A stretch of 64,000 nt of DNA from Caprella mutica. Taxonomy: Eukaryota; Arthropoda; Malacostraca; Amphipoda; Caprellidae. The position numbers and the translations under genes are program-made. The DNA lies in NCBI GenBank assembly GCA_947561585.1, contig CANNZV010001192.1, forward strand, positions 310,001 through 374,000, given 5' to 3'. Under the pieces are notes generated by a model. The model had not been told where the DNA came from, did not search any database, and saw only the letters and a list, made by a program, of their open reading frames with translations. Positions 47,255 to 57,389 of the stretch are shown piece after piece; positions within the stretch are counted from its first letter, which is position 1, and each line of letters opens with the position of its first letter.

Positions 47255-48773
47255 AGCCGTTTTCCATTCGCACCTCAAATGCTATCGTGCACGCACTGAG
47301 GACGTCAGGGAACACACTTTCCAAAAAAAGTTTCCATTTGTACCCCAATTGTCTGGGGTTTAAATGGAAAATGATTCGAACATCCAAAATCTCGGACGCC
47401 CTGAGATTTCAACACCCCAATAAAATAGCAGGTACGTGCACTGAAAACTGAAAACTCAGTGCGTGAGGTCACGTAATGTAAACAAACTGCCATATTGAAT
47501 GAAGATTTATGATTATTTTATAGTTAGTGCACGAGCCTAGTTTCTGAGAATGTTCATTGAGTCGCCAATATATCTTTTCTTCAAAATAAGTCAACTAAAA
47601 TCAGTAATGCAGTCGTCAGTCGTCATAATTTAATTCCAATTTTGAAAGTTGACAGTCGTCAATATACCTATATTATTATAACTACCTAAATTAATTGAGA
47701 GCGTATCAGCCAATCAGAGAGAGGCATGCAACTGATACCAGCCAATCACAGAGAGCCTGAGAGAAGCATACTTTCTTAAGTTTCTTTCATAGTTATTCCT
47801 TTTTTTTGCGATAATTAGTCAGAGAGCATCAAATTAAAATGACAAGTTGTGACCACATCATTCATAACAAAAGAACACCGAAAATAGAAAACTGATACAC
47901 AATTTGAATTATAGCTACATCGTGGAGCGCACAATATCAAAACAAAATGGCGGCTTTGTTTACATTTCAACAGAGATGCGCTGTTCCGCTGTTTATGATT
48001 ATGAGTCACCAATTTTAAATCTAATTTAAGTGCTCATTAGTCGTTTAGGTATGTGTAAGATATTATTTTCACAAATTTTAAGCCAACAATTAATTGGCGA
48101 CTTGGTACATACTCTTGAACTAGGTGCACGAGTACAAGCGATTATTTTCTTAATTATGGTTTATATAATTGTTCATTTGTGACCACTTTACCCAGCAAAT
48201 GCAAATTAACCAAATTGAACGAATAAAATATTACAAAGGAAGTCTAACTAGCTAATTGTAAGTGGTAGGTAGCTATCTACTATCGGGAGCCTTGGAAGTT
48301 GGAGAGAAACCAAATACCAAACTATTTAATAATATGCACTTGAAAGTAGTGGGCACATCGCAGTCTGTATTTCGTGGTAACTTTCACCGACATGTTAGTG
48401 GAATTTTTCTCCATTGAAAATAATATTCTGGCAAAGTTGGTGGATTTTTAGCTATTTACTTCTATGTTACCATTAATTTTCGGTGGAAAAATGGGTAAAA
48501 TGTTGGTGGATCAGCCAAATTACTGGATATTTATGGTGGATTTTTTGCAGCTTTTTCAAGAAACCAGTGGAATTTTGTGAAACAAATACAGACTGGGACA
48601 CATCTTCATTCCCATTAGCCATATTTTAATTATTTGTTTGTTCACAATAGAGATTGCGATCGGGTGTCACTAGATGGCACTGCAATTTGCATTTGCACCC
48701 CAGTTTCATAGCGTCAGGGCGCACACTAAATTTTGTGCACGCACTGAAACTGGGATGCAAATGGAAAACAGCT
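47255..48773. mobile_element. 1.5-kb TIR element inserted in LINE
   Basis: Ends AGCCGTTTTCCATTCGCA and the inverse of AGCTGTTTTCCATTTGCA. The bases CTG occur at 47252-47254 and 48774-48776, and removing the element and one CTG restores the LINE motif spanning the junction. Inverted similarity extends inwards (GTGCACGCACTGA near 47287 and 48735). The interior has no transposase and contains another miniature element at 48361-48596. A 3-bp duplication would fit PIF/Harbinger or CACTA, but CTG is not the usual TWA. Confidence 0.75.
48361..48596. mobile_element. Miniature element, family CCAGTCTGTATTTGGTG, copy 1
   Basis: A 236-bp element with inverted ends CAGTCTGTATTTCGTGG and the inverse (CAAATACAGACTGG). 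Internal landmarks are CCGACATGT, AATAATATTCTGGCA, TATGTTACCATTAATTTTCG. It is nested in the 1.5-kb element. Flanks GGCACATC and GACACATC suggest an 8-9-bp duplication with a mismatch. Confidence 0.8.
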
Positions 48774-48776
48774 CTG

Positions 48777-48973
48777 CAGACCTATCACTAGTGCTTAAGT
48801 AGATGCCCTCAAGATCCTTCTCCAAACCCCATTCTCCAATCTCTGAAACTTCCCAATCTCCGTCTTATTCCACACCATAACATAACCTAACCTCTCCCGC
48901 AAGCAACGCCCCCGGCAGCACCACACTCTTCCAAAAAGTTTTAGTGTTTTACCAATCAGTAGTCTGTCAAATA
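48777..48973 (-). pseudogene. LINE fragment, LPG region
   Basis: Minus strand, continuing from 49529 after the inserted element. FWKSVVLPGALLAGEV corresponds to the k-x-L-x-x-s-v-LPg-l-x-y-g-x-E region after the RT domain. A frameshift follows, then WNKTEIGKFQRLENGVWRRI matches the next conserved stretch (l-x-x-LQ-x-x-qn-x-x-lR). It ends at the 1.5-kb element at 48776. Confidence 0.75.
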
Positions 48974-48978
48974 CATTT

Positions 48979-49528
48979 CAGTCTGTATTTTGTGGTAAAT
49001 TCCACCGACATGTCTGTGGAATTTTTCCCTTTTGAAAATAATATTCTGGCAAAGTTGGTGGATTTTTAGCTATTTATTCCTATGTTACCAATCCAGTCTG
49101 CAGAATGCGTCTTCTCCCGCAGAGATTTTAATTTGAGAGACAGTTACTCTCCGACTCTCAGTAGCAGATTTAAAATCCTAGACTGCAAGAACTGGTAAAA
49201 TATTCTCCAATAAATCCCCTATTTTGGCTTATGTTCTCAGTAAAATACATGTAAATATAGGAGGAAATTAAGGATTGTTTTAATGGTAACATAGGAATTA
49301 ATTCGAGATTTCCCGCAGAGATCTCAGATTTCTAAAATTCAATCAAAACTCCCGCAGAGAGTCTTGGAAAATGTTCCATATTCTGCAGAGTTGCAGACTG
49401 GGTTACCATTAATTTTCGGTGGATAAATTTGGAAAATGTTGGATTAGCCAAATTACTGGAAATTTATGGTAGATTTTTTTAGTTTTTTGAAAAAGTCAGT
49501 GGGATTTTGTGCACCAAATACAGACTGG
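48979..49528. mobile_element. Same miniature family, copy 2, split by a second element
   Basis: The two halves 48979-49092 and 49402-49528 align to copy 1 across a break at TATGTTACC. Into it 49093-49401 has inserted. It lies between LINE pieces, so it interrupts the LINE. Confidence 0.8.
49093..49401. mobile_element. Miniature element, family CCAGTCTGCAGAA, inside copy 2
   Basis: 309 bp, ends CCAGTCTGCAGAATG and ATATTCTGCAGAGTTGCAGACTGG (inverse ends). It is flanked by GTTACCAAT (49084-49092) and GTTACCATT (49402-49410), a 9-bp duplication with one mismatch; the uninterrupted family has GTTACCATT. Landmarks are CCCGCAGAG and TTTGAGAGACAGTTACTCTC. Nine bases fits Mutator-like insertion. Confidence 0.85.
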
Positions 49529-49857
49529 CACAGGACCTCTCCACAACTGAGTAGGTGGTTACATTCACCATTCTCTCCGCACTCCTTATCTTTTCCTTCT
49601 TATTTTCCCTGACTGAAACAATCCTTCCTTGCAAGTTGCACTCACGGTCTCACCATCACTCCCAGATATCTAACTTCCTCCACCATTTCCATCCCTCTGA
49701 TCACACTCTCTCCAACGTCACCCCCACCATTAAAAACCATACACTTACTCTTCTCCCTACTTATACTCAAACCACAATCCCTTGCACTCTCCTCCAATAT
49801 ATCGTGATTCATTAACGAATCACGATTATCTCTTCTCGAGAAAGACACTGCAGTCAA
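49529..49857 (-). pseudogene. LINE reverse transcriptase fragment, palm/thumb
   Basis: Minus strand. DILEESARDCGLSISREKSK followed by CMVF matches the segment after the catalytic YADD of LINE reverse transcriptases (L-x-x-GL-x-x-N-x-x-KS). EEVRYLGVMV matches the F/YLG strand. After that a frameshift continues in another frame with KKEKIRSAERM and TTYSVVE. The catalytic Asp-Asp itself is upstream and not present. It is cut at 49529 by a miniature element. Confidence 0.8.
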
Positions 49858-50089
49858 ATGTAGCTACCAAACCCAATCTCGGGTGTTGTCACAGGTACAT
49901 TTGGTCTAACATCTTTATTTTTGCAGTTAAGAAGTTTAACCTAATTAGTATGATGTTTGAATTATACCAATACCGAAAATATCGTCAATTGATTTAAATA
50001 TGAATAACCTGATACACCCTACACAGCCACAGGTACATTTGCAGTTTATTTCTGATATAAATATACTGACATATGTTTATATAAGTGCT

Positions 50090-50530
50090 TGATATATGTA
50101 TACATAGCCTCAAAGGGGTAATGCGTGTTTAACACAAAGTCTCGAAGGGGTAGTGCATCCCATACACAAAGCATCAAAGGACAAAGGGGATAGTGCGTGT
50201 CTGACACAAAGTTCCGAAGGAGAAGTGCGTGTCTCTGACACAAAGCCTCAAAGGTACAGTGCGTGTATTCAACACAGAGCTTCAAAGGGATAGTGCCTTC
50301 ATTATATGTAGAGATACCTATAATTATTGTTCGAGGTATGGGGTATTTGTCGTCCAGTGGTGCTGTTGTCTGCTGTCTATCCAGCAAGCATCAGTTCCTT
50401 AGTAAAATGTGTCTTAGACACAAGGCATCAAAAGTTAATTAGTGCATGTCTTAAACAAAGCATCAAATAGATAGTGCGTGTCTTAAAATGGTGCGTTTTT
50501 GTGCTGAAGAACTCGAAGAACGTTCCTTCA
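50090..50530. repeat. ~36-bp GACACAAAGCCTCAAAGG repeat
   Basis: Irregular units of about 30-40 bp (TAGTGCGTGTCTGACACAAAGC, TCAAAGGGG), ending near 50530 with GTGCTGAAGAACTCGAAGAA. The same unit and the same flanking word occur at 54030-54290. On the minus strand it reads as repeated THYPFEALC-like peptides, but lengths vary and frames shift, so a gene is unlikely. Confidence 0.75.
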
Positions 50531-50880
50531 AGGCCATGTTTCAAAGTGTGGCAGGAAAGTCGCCAGTTTAGTGAGAAAATGGATCCAGGTCGCCACATTT
50601 AAGACACTTTAAAGGAGAAATTAGGCTTCCCAGTGAAGATTTTACACTTGAAAACATCCTTATGCTACGTGCCTGATGCATGTGTATCTCTTGAGACTAT
50701 TTTATGAGTGATTTACTTGTTATTTACAGGTTTTCCAACTTATTTAACCCCTCAAAAGTCACCAATATACTGGCGACTTTGTCCATACTTTAGAACATGG
50801 CTTCAAGGTACAAAGCCAAGTAAAATAGTATGTCTCATAAAGATAAACTCACCATTTGTCTCTCCAGCTTTCCCCAAATT
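50530..50880. other. Spacer, no gene
   Basis: No recognisable ORF. Short AT-rich text leading into the 30-bp repeat. Confidence 0.35.
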
Positions 50881-50882
50881 TC

Positions 50883-50996
50883 TACAAATTCTCTCCAAAA
50901 TGATCAAATTATCATTAATTCTCTCCAAAATGATCAAATTATCATTAATTCTCTCCAAAATGATCAAATTATCATTAATTCTCTCCAAAATAACAT
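50883..50996. repeat. 30-bp tandem repeat
   Basis: Nearly four identical units of ATTCTCTCCAAAATGATCAA plus ATTATCATTA, 30 bp each. Sequence identity of units implies recent expansion. A milder echo (TTTTTCTCCAAAATGGCC) is at about 45700. Confidence 0.92.
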
Positions 50997-51081
50997 TGTA
51001 GCTGAGGAGAAAAATAGATAAAACTCGCCATTTGCAATTGAAGGGCTCAAAATAACTGCCACAAACTTACCATTAAAATAG

Positions 51082-51318
51082 CCAGATTGTATTTGGTGGT
51101 AAATTCCAATTATATCTCAGGAGATATTCAATTTCTCAAATAAAAAATTCCTGCAATGTCGGAGGATATTCGGCTATCAATTCCTATATTACCATTAATT
51201 TTTGGAGGAGAAACTGAAAAAATGTCAGAGGACTAGACAAATTGATGAAAAATGTTGGCAGCTATTTCTCAGATTTTATAAAAAGTCAGAGGAGTTCAAT
51301 GCACCAAATACAAACTGG
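51082..51318. mobile_element. Miniature family CCAGTCTGTATTTGGTG, diverged copy 3
   Basis: Ends CCAGATTGTATTTGGTGG and CACCAAATACAAACTGG. It shares the order of internal landmarks with copy 1 but is more diverged. Confidence 0.75.
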
Positions 51319-51319
51319 A

Positions 51320-51686
51320 AAAAAGGGGGGGTTTGGACATGATTTATTACTTGGGTATGAAGTAAAGTCTCTCGGTTAAGCCCCGTCCAGACACTCCGAC
51401 AAATGCCCTGAGTTTGGAAATACTTTTGCTCGGACAAACACGAGCAATCTCATTTCTGTCTGTGTTCGCGTCCAGACGAGAGCACTATGATCAGGAAACT
51501 GAAATGTACGTGTTCGTGATTCTGCATAATTAATTCATTGGAAAAATATTATGTTGTTGCTGATAGTCAATAACTAACAATTTAGCTATTTTAGAAACAA
51601 GCATGGATTTAAAAAATGATTACCTGATAATCTAGGAGATTATATATATTATATTATATAATATAAATGTGTAATTAGATAACTAC
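51320..51686. other. Spacer, no gene
   Basis: CGTCCAGAC occurs twice near 51388 and 51470 in a GC-richer patch; otherwise AT-rich. Confidence 0.35.
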
Positions 51687-51903
51687 CCAGTTGGCAGAAT
51701 GTGTCTCTTCTCCCGCAGAGATTTTAATTTGAGAGACAGTTACTCTCTGACTCTCAGTAGCAGATTCAGAATCTCCCGCAGCTAAATTAATGGTAACATA
51801 GGAATTAATTCAAGATCTCCCGCAGAGATCTCCAATTTCTAAAAATTCAATCAAAAACTTCCGCAGAGAGTCTTGGAAAAATGTTCCATATTCTGCAGAC
51901 TGG
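51687..51903. mobile_element. Miniature family CCAGTCTGCAGAA, copy
   Basis: Starts CCAGTTGGCAGAATGTG, ends TATTCTGCAGACTGG, internal GAGAGACAGTTACTCTC and CCGCAGAG blocks as in 49093-49401. Flanks GATAACTAC and GATAAGTAT may be a decayed 9-bp duplication. Confidence 0.75.
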
Positions 51904-51916
51904 ATAAGTATAACTA

Positions 51917-52242
51917 CCAGTTTGTATTTCGTGGTAAATTCCACCGACATGTCGGTGGAATTTTTTCCCTTTGAAAATAATATTCTGGCAGAGTCCAGTC
52001 TGTATTTGATGGTAAATTCCACCGACATGTTGGTGGAATTTTTGCCCCTTTAAAATAATATTCTAGCAAACTCGGTGGATATCTAGCTATTTATTCCTAT
52101 GTTACCATTAATTTTTGGTGGAAAATTGGGTAAAATGTTGGTGGATCAGTCAAATTACTGGAAATTTATGGTGGATTGTTTTCAGCTTTTTCAAAAAGTC
52201 AGTGGGATTTTGTGCACCAAATACAGACAGTAACAGACTGGG
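51917..52242. mobile_element. Miniature family CCAGTCTGTATTTGGTG, two stacked copies
   Basis: A left part (51917-51994) of one copy stops at ATATTCTGGCAGAGT. A complete copy starts there (CCAGTCTGTATTTGATGG, 51995) and ends at about 52228 (CACCAAATACAGAC). A trailing ACAGACTGG at about 52234-52242 may be the end of the first. So one family member probably inserted in another. Confidence 0.7.
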
Positions 52243-52660
52243 ATGACTAGACGATATATAATATAAATATATATCTAGGTATTTTATCTAGTCGATTATA
52301 TACCTAATATAAATATTTACCTAGATATCTAACCTGAGTTACTTATAGTATAATACCTAGTATCCATCTAGAAAAACGTGTCGGTAATCAGACACTCCAC
52401 TCGCAAAGTGGGAGGAGTTATCGTAGATCATGATAGGTCTATCAAAATTTTAATTTCCATTATCTACGTTATTATCCCTTCTCAAGGAGGGAGACAGGAG
52501 CATTCATACCCACAAACACACATTTATTCACAGATAATCAACATACACACAAAATATAATACTAAATACACACATGATTATAGAAGAAATTTTTTAAAAT
52601 AAAACTACATAATAACTTTTATAATCACTTGATACAGGGAGAACAAAAAATCATACAACT
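52243..52660. other. Spacer, no gene
   Basis: CTAGACGATATATAATATAA and CTAGTCGATTATATACCTA at 52248-52310 form an imperfect inverted pair. The remainder is AT-rich. Confidence 0.35.
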
Positions 52661-52859
52661 CATTACCTATGACAGAGGAAGAGAGTGGATCCTATTGTAA
52701 CCCTTGCCAGTGGAAAGGGACAAAAGAACTTGCCAACAAATTACCTCTTCTAATTGTCGTCCTTACAGATGAAGGAAACAGACATAAGAGACATCCACAC
52801 AGGTTCACAACACAACAAATTTACAGGTCTCAAAACCTTTTCAAAAAAATCTGTCATTC

Positions 52860-53065
52860 ATCCGCTCTAAAGCATAATTCCTTTTCAACCAAATTTTCTT
52901 CATAAACCTTTTTAATTTTTCCACATCCTCATTATTTTCAACAAAACCCAGAATATCCTGAATACTTGCCTCACTCATTTCATATTCAAGTCTAATATCA
53001 GAATAGTGCGTAGGTACATTCCATAATGAAGTGTTCTAGCGTTTCTTCAGTGTATCCCTAATTAA
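52860..53065 (-). pseudogene. Second LINE C-terminal fragment
   Basis: On the minus strand, a short frame (about 53055-53020) reads GYTEETLEHFIMECTYA, the H-x4-C half of the LINE C-terminal zinc motif. The following stretch continues, one frame over, with YSDIRLEYEM, SIQDILGFVENN and KRFMKKIW. The two Cys of the first half are not visible. It resembles, but is clearly diverged from, the LINE at 45829-46096. The sequence to about 52660 is probably its 3' untranslated region. Confidence 0.65.
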
Positions 53066-53589
53066 TTAGTGATATTAATTCCTAAACCACGGAATCATAC
53101 ACATTGAAGTGGTTGCACGGGAACGCTAACCGAGGGACCGTTCTTCGTACCTTGAATGAACGTTCTTCGAGTCAAGATCAAGATGTAGCTTCGTTGATAC
53201 CCTTTTCAGCGGGTCAGTCCTCCTCACTTCCCGTTCAGGTATTCACCTCTGCCACCACAAAAAGAAAGATCCTTCACTTATTTCATTATCAATTTTCACT
53301 TATTTCTAAACTTATCATCAAGCACTTACACTTAAAGGTCCTCTCCAAGCAAATATTTTTATTGATTTATTTAACGAGGCGAATGTTTCTTATCATTTTG
53401 CTGCAAACCGCATCGAATTTGGTAGCATATTTTTAATTTTATATGCTTTTAAAGTTTTTTATAATCAAAACTCTACAAAACCTATTTTACTTCCGACTTA
53501 CTAATTTAAGAAATTTTCAGCCTGAAGAAAAAGAATGTACACCATTTGTTTTGATTGTCAACTAGGTATTAGGTTTAATAAAACCATTT
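53066..53589. other. Mixed low-information region
   Basis: Words CGTTCTTCG, GAACGTTC around 53130-53180 resemble the 54030-54130 block. An open stretch at 53104-53436 has no recognised domain. Confidence 0.35.
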
Positions 53590-54440
53590 AATATTCGTCT
53601 AAAGGTATAAAATTGAATGAACTTATTATAGAAACGTTTATATACTTTAGGAAACAATCAATATCTAAAATAAAAGCCGAAAACGCATGGCTTGTTTATA
53701 AAATTTAAATTTGTAATCAAAACAAAGAGTGTACAATCTTCTTCTTGAGCATCAGATTAGTGATTCGCTCAATTGTTGCTCACAGAGTATTAAAAACTTT
53801 AAAAACAAATTATAAAATATATACTGAACCAAATTGTATGCGGATTACAGAACAATGATTCTAGACCTTAGTTCTATAATACTATGTTATAAACTCATTT
53901 TTTTCCCGGAGCCTGGAGAGGACCTTTAATTTTCACTTAGTACCAATACTGAGTTTTTCTTTCAGTACCAACACTTAACTTTACACTTAGCAGTTCTTCA
54001 GCACGGGAACGCACCTTATCTACCGTGTCGTCGAGTTCCACGAACTTGACGAACGTTCTTCATCACGGGAACGGTTGGTTTTCGTAGAACTGAGGGACGT
54101 TCTTCGAGTTCTTCAGCACGGGAACGCACCAAAATGACACAAAGCATAAAAGGGGTAATGCGTATTTTAGACAAAAAGCATCGAAGGAGTAGTGCGTATT
54201 TCAGACAAAAAGCATCAAAGGGGTAGTTCGTGTCATTGACACAAATCCTCAAAGGCGTAGTGCGTATCTTACCCAAAACGTTAAAAGGTCCTCTCCAGGC
54301 TCCGGGAAAAAAATGAGTTTATAACAAATTATTATTGAACTAAGGTTTACGATCATTATTCCGCAAACCGCATACAATCATGGCCGTCTATAGTTGATCA
54401 GGCCAGATTCCCGAAAATAACAGCTGTTCAAAGTGGTCCT
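53590..54440. mobile_element. Long inverted-repeat element, copy with both arms
   Basis: Arms at about 53816-53932 and 54279-54392 are inverted copies (CGGAGCCTGGAGAGGACCTT inside, CGCATACAATT outside). The interior (53935-54278) contains the 36-bp ACAAAGCATC repeat and GAACGTTC words. Outer sequence 53590-53815 matches 60550-60770 inverted. Sequence 54363-54440 (CGTCTATAGTTGATCAGGCC) matches 60467-60545 inverted. No ORF. Confidence 0.7.
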
Positions 54441-56040
54441 AAAAAATCAAAACAAACCGCGAACTCAGTCTGTGTCTATTTTTTATAAATTGCCTATTTA
54501 AGCAACTTATAGTTATGTAATGATAAAATAAACTATACCAATGAATTTGTAATTAGTCAATTACTATAGTAGTGCTATTTTAACTGATCTGATCGTATTT
54601 AATCCATTTAAAAATCGTATATATACACAAGAGCTTGATGGCGATTCAATAAAAAATGGAGGTTGTCCTCGCATTATTTTACAGTTTAAACCAATTTAGA
54701 GTGGTCTGACGATAGTAAATAGGGAATGAAAATATTGCCAAAGGCATGATTGATAGGACTGAAGTTTTTTTTTCCGATTCTTTTTATCTGATACTGTTAA
54801 AATTAATGAATTTAAAATAGAACGGACTGAACCATTCATATACCTAAGTCCCTAGTCAGCTAGGCTAGAAACATCTTCCAAAATTAAAAACAGAACAGAT
54901 CAAATATATTTTCTTCATAGATATTAAATAAGTACCTAGCTATATAATTAATGTTTTAAATAATATGATAAGACTGTCAGAAAGAGATTTTGATAACAAA
55001 TATAAAATTATGGGTCCACTTCCCAGTTTCCTCACTACTATTGTGACTAGCCTACTGCCAGGCTGCAGAGTATGACTAATATGTCTCCCAAGATTTTATT
55101 TTTTTAAAGACAATTTCTCTTCAAAAGGTTGCAGAATCTTACCTAATATTATCTGTTTATCATTAACAATCAAATATATATAATAACAGTCAACTGTGTC
55201 AACATTGGTATCAGTTATCATTTTTTACTTTCTATTCAAATCAAGACTCAGGAGACAGGAGTGGGTAGGTTACTATTTTCAGTATACTGTATATGGTATA
55301 GCCTATATAGTATAGGTAACTATTTATGTAAGTAAAATCAGGAGGTCCTCAAGTTTATAAACTAATACTAATTAGAGATTCACATTTATAAAAGATGCCT
55401 TGCCCATATTACATTAAAAAATTATAATTTAATAGAGACATTCTAAAAATAGGAATGCAACAATCTAACAGAAATTACTTACAGAAGAAAATAGATGTGC
55501 TGAATAATAATGAGATGTTATTTTACCTATTGATTGATGAAATTCATATGGAACCATCAAGTCATCAAATTCAAATAAAGATATAGCTAGTAGCTCTACT
55601 CTATATCCTATGAAAAATTTAACTAGAGAATCTCTCTGTGCTTAACTATAAGTTATATCATTCATCTCAGATAATAATAGAGTGAATAGAAAAACATTTG
55701 AAATTGTTTGTGCTGGTAATTTACTGAATGTATAACTCAGTGAAGTTCATTATGTATTCTATTAACTGTTCTTTTCAGAAATCTATGTAAAAAATCATGT
55801 AGTTAAAGCCTAAAGGTACTGCAAGTAATGTATTACATCTAATCTTGAAAAGCTATGCTCAAACTCATCTAATATCTCTGTGAGTTGTTTATAATAAAAC
55901 CATCATGACTTAGCCACAATATGTATTACCCTTTTCATTCCTAAAACTTCATTATTAAATGATTCAAAAATAATTATGTATTAATCCTTATTCATTTTAT
56001 TTGAATGTTAAGTTATTTATACTAAAATTTATTATGTTTT
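54441..56040. other. AT-rich region, no gene recognised
   Basis: Only a decayed fragment of a miniature element around 55060-55130 (GGCTGCAGAGTATGACTAAT). No ORF or RNA gene seen. Confidence 0.35.
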
Positions 56041-56044
56041 TCAG

Positions 56045-56469
56045 AACTTCTGCTAAATTAAGGTCCTCAAACATATCAAGTGAAATAAATTTGCTGCTGC
56101 CTTCCATGGAACGAAGCCGACGAAGGTAAAGACGACCAGAAATCATTTATAGATTAAACTTGAGTTCATTATTTAATAATAGAATATTTCTCATACCTTA
56201 ATAATGAAATCAATATCATGGTTATTTTCATATCTTCATAATCAACTTCATAATGATAGTAATTCATTTCTTGGGCTAGTTCATGTATCTATAGCTAATA
56301 GAATAAATTTATAAATATTGTTCTCTTTTCCAGATTAATGTTTTCAAAAATGATTCATAGTAAGCATCGACACCACTCATGGCCTGGCACCACACCTACT
56401 TTTGCTGAAATATCTTGGTCATATCCTTCTCCCATATATTTCAGTCACTTGAAGGTTGAATTTTTATGA
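56045..56469 (+). CDS. Candidate last two exons of an unknown gene
   Basis: Acceptor TATGTTTTTCAG ends at 56044; exon 56045-56125 (81 bp) ends GACGAAG|GTAAAG. A 208-bp intron ends TTCTCTTTTCCAG at 56333; the next exon is open to TGA at 56467-56469. The frame entering at phase 1 is open through exon one (26 codons, with EINLLLPSMERSRR near the end). It passes the junction in phase 2 completing an Arg codon, and stays open for 44 more codons (KHRHHSWPGTTPTFAEISW inside). No domain or signal is recognised and no upstream exon was found, so this may be a real gene end or coincidence in AT-rich DNA. Confidence 0.28.
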
Positions 56470-57300
56470 AATGGTTTTCATAATGCTAGTCAAATTCTGC
56501 AAGATACATTATTGATATGGCTACTCTTGTGGAAGAGATGTTGGCTAAATCTTATTTTTTAGAGCTACATTGCAAATTAGTCTGAATTCTGAAAGGACTT
56601 CCAATCATTCAAAAAAACCTCTCAATTGTACTATTTTTAGTGTTGAATAATGAAAAAAGAACACTTCTGGAAAAGGTTCCACTTCTTTTCAGATAAGATA
56701 TCAACATCTTCTATTAATCATTTAAAATTGGTATGTCATCTTCAAACAGCTTTATTTAGTTTAAAATATAGTTGCTTACTGTTTATACTTTAGAGTTTAG
56801 ACCTATGAAATATTTTCAGTTCCTTAGTGAAGTTTGATTCAACAAGATTTTAATTATTATTTTGAAACCCTTCATGGACATATTATACATGCTAATCCGT
56901 TATTTTAATAAAATATAGTTATCAAACTGTTTTTTTTGTCTAAAAGCTTATAAATTCGAAAATTAAAAAAAATTATCTCTTTAGTTATACCACTTGGAAA
57001 AGTTTCAAATATATATTTTTTTCAATTATTATTGTGGATTTATTAAGATTAAAATTCTCATTGTTTTCATTAATTTTCAACGCACATTCTGGTGGGATAA
57101 TAAAAAATAACATTTTGCAAGCAGTTTTGTATACAATAGCTACTTTTTTAATTGGACAAAGTTTCTGGTAACAATAGTTACATATACCTTCAGTCAGGCA
57201 TTTGTTTCTGTTAAAGTTAACTAATATTTATTTCTACAACTTCAATACAAACAAAAGAACAGTATTATGAATTTTCATTTATCCTCAATATTCTTTCTGT
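56470..57300. other. AT-rich region, no gene
   Basis: Nothing recognisable; would be 3' untranslated sequence if the preceding exons are real. Confidence 0.35.
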
Positions 57301-57305
57301 CTAAA

Positions 57306-57386
57306 TCATTTGGAAACAGAAGTGTATTCATCCTGCAGATTGTAATAGCAGTTACAGCCAGGAACACAGCATTTATTGCCTCCCAT
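57306..57386 (-). pseudogene. THAP-domain N-terminal fragment
   Basis: The minus strand from the ATG at 57386 reads MGGNKCCVPGCNCYYNLQDE then YTSVSK before a TGA at 57306. C-x-V-x-G-C close to the start Met, followed by a YxS-V-x-K strand, is the typical opening of a THAP zinc-binding DNA-recognition domain; the later Cys and His are missing. An acceptor-like CAACATTTCAG lies immediately before it on that strand. In insects THAP domains occur in P-element transposases and many nuclear proteins. The stop sits where F-P usually follows, so it is either a broken copy or the exon ends with a donor I cannot identify. Confidence 0.6.
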
Positions 57387-57389
57387 CTT

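Larger units (their letters stand above)
45829..49857 (-). mobile_element. LINE (non-LTR) C-terminal fragment split by three insertions
   Basis: Minus-strand pieces at 49857-49529, 48973-48777, 47251-46997 and 46096-45829 join in order into one LINE tail of about 1 kb. Between them lie three inserted DNA elements whose flanking duplications I can see or infer. Pieces in order: the palm-to-thumb part of reverse transcriptase, the LPG region, the post-RT region and the C-terminal CCHC zinc motif. Clade is probably within the I/Jockey/R1 group, inferred from the C-terminal motif; not tested. Confidence 0.82.

Noticed and set aside
53104..53436. 110-codon plus-strand open stretch
   Set aside because: No recognised domain; overlaps repeat-derived GAACGTTC words and AT-rich tail.
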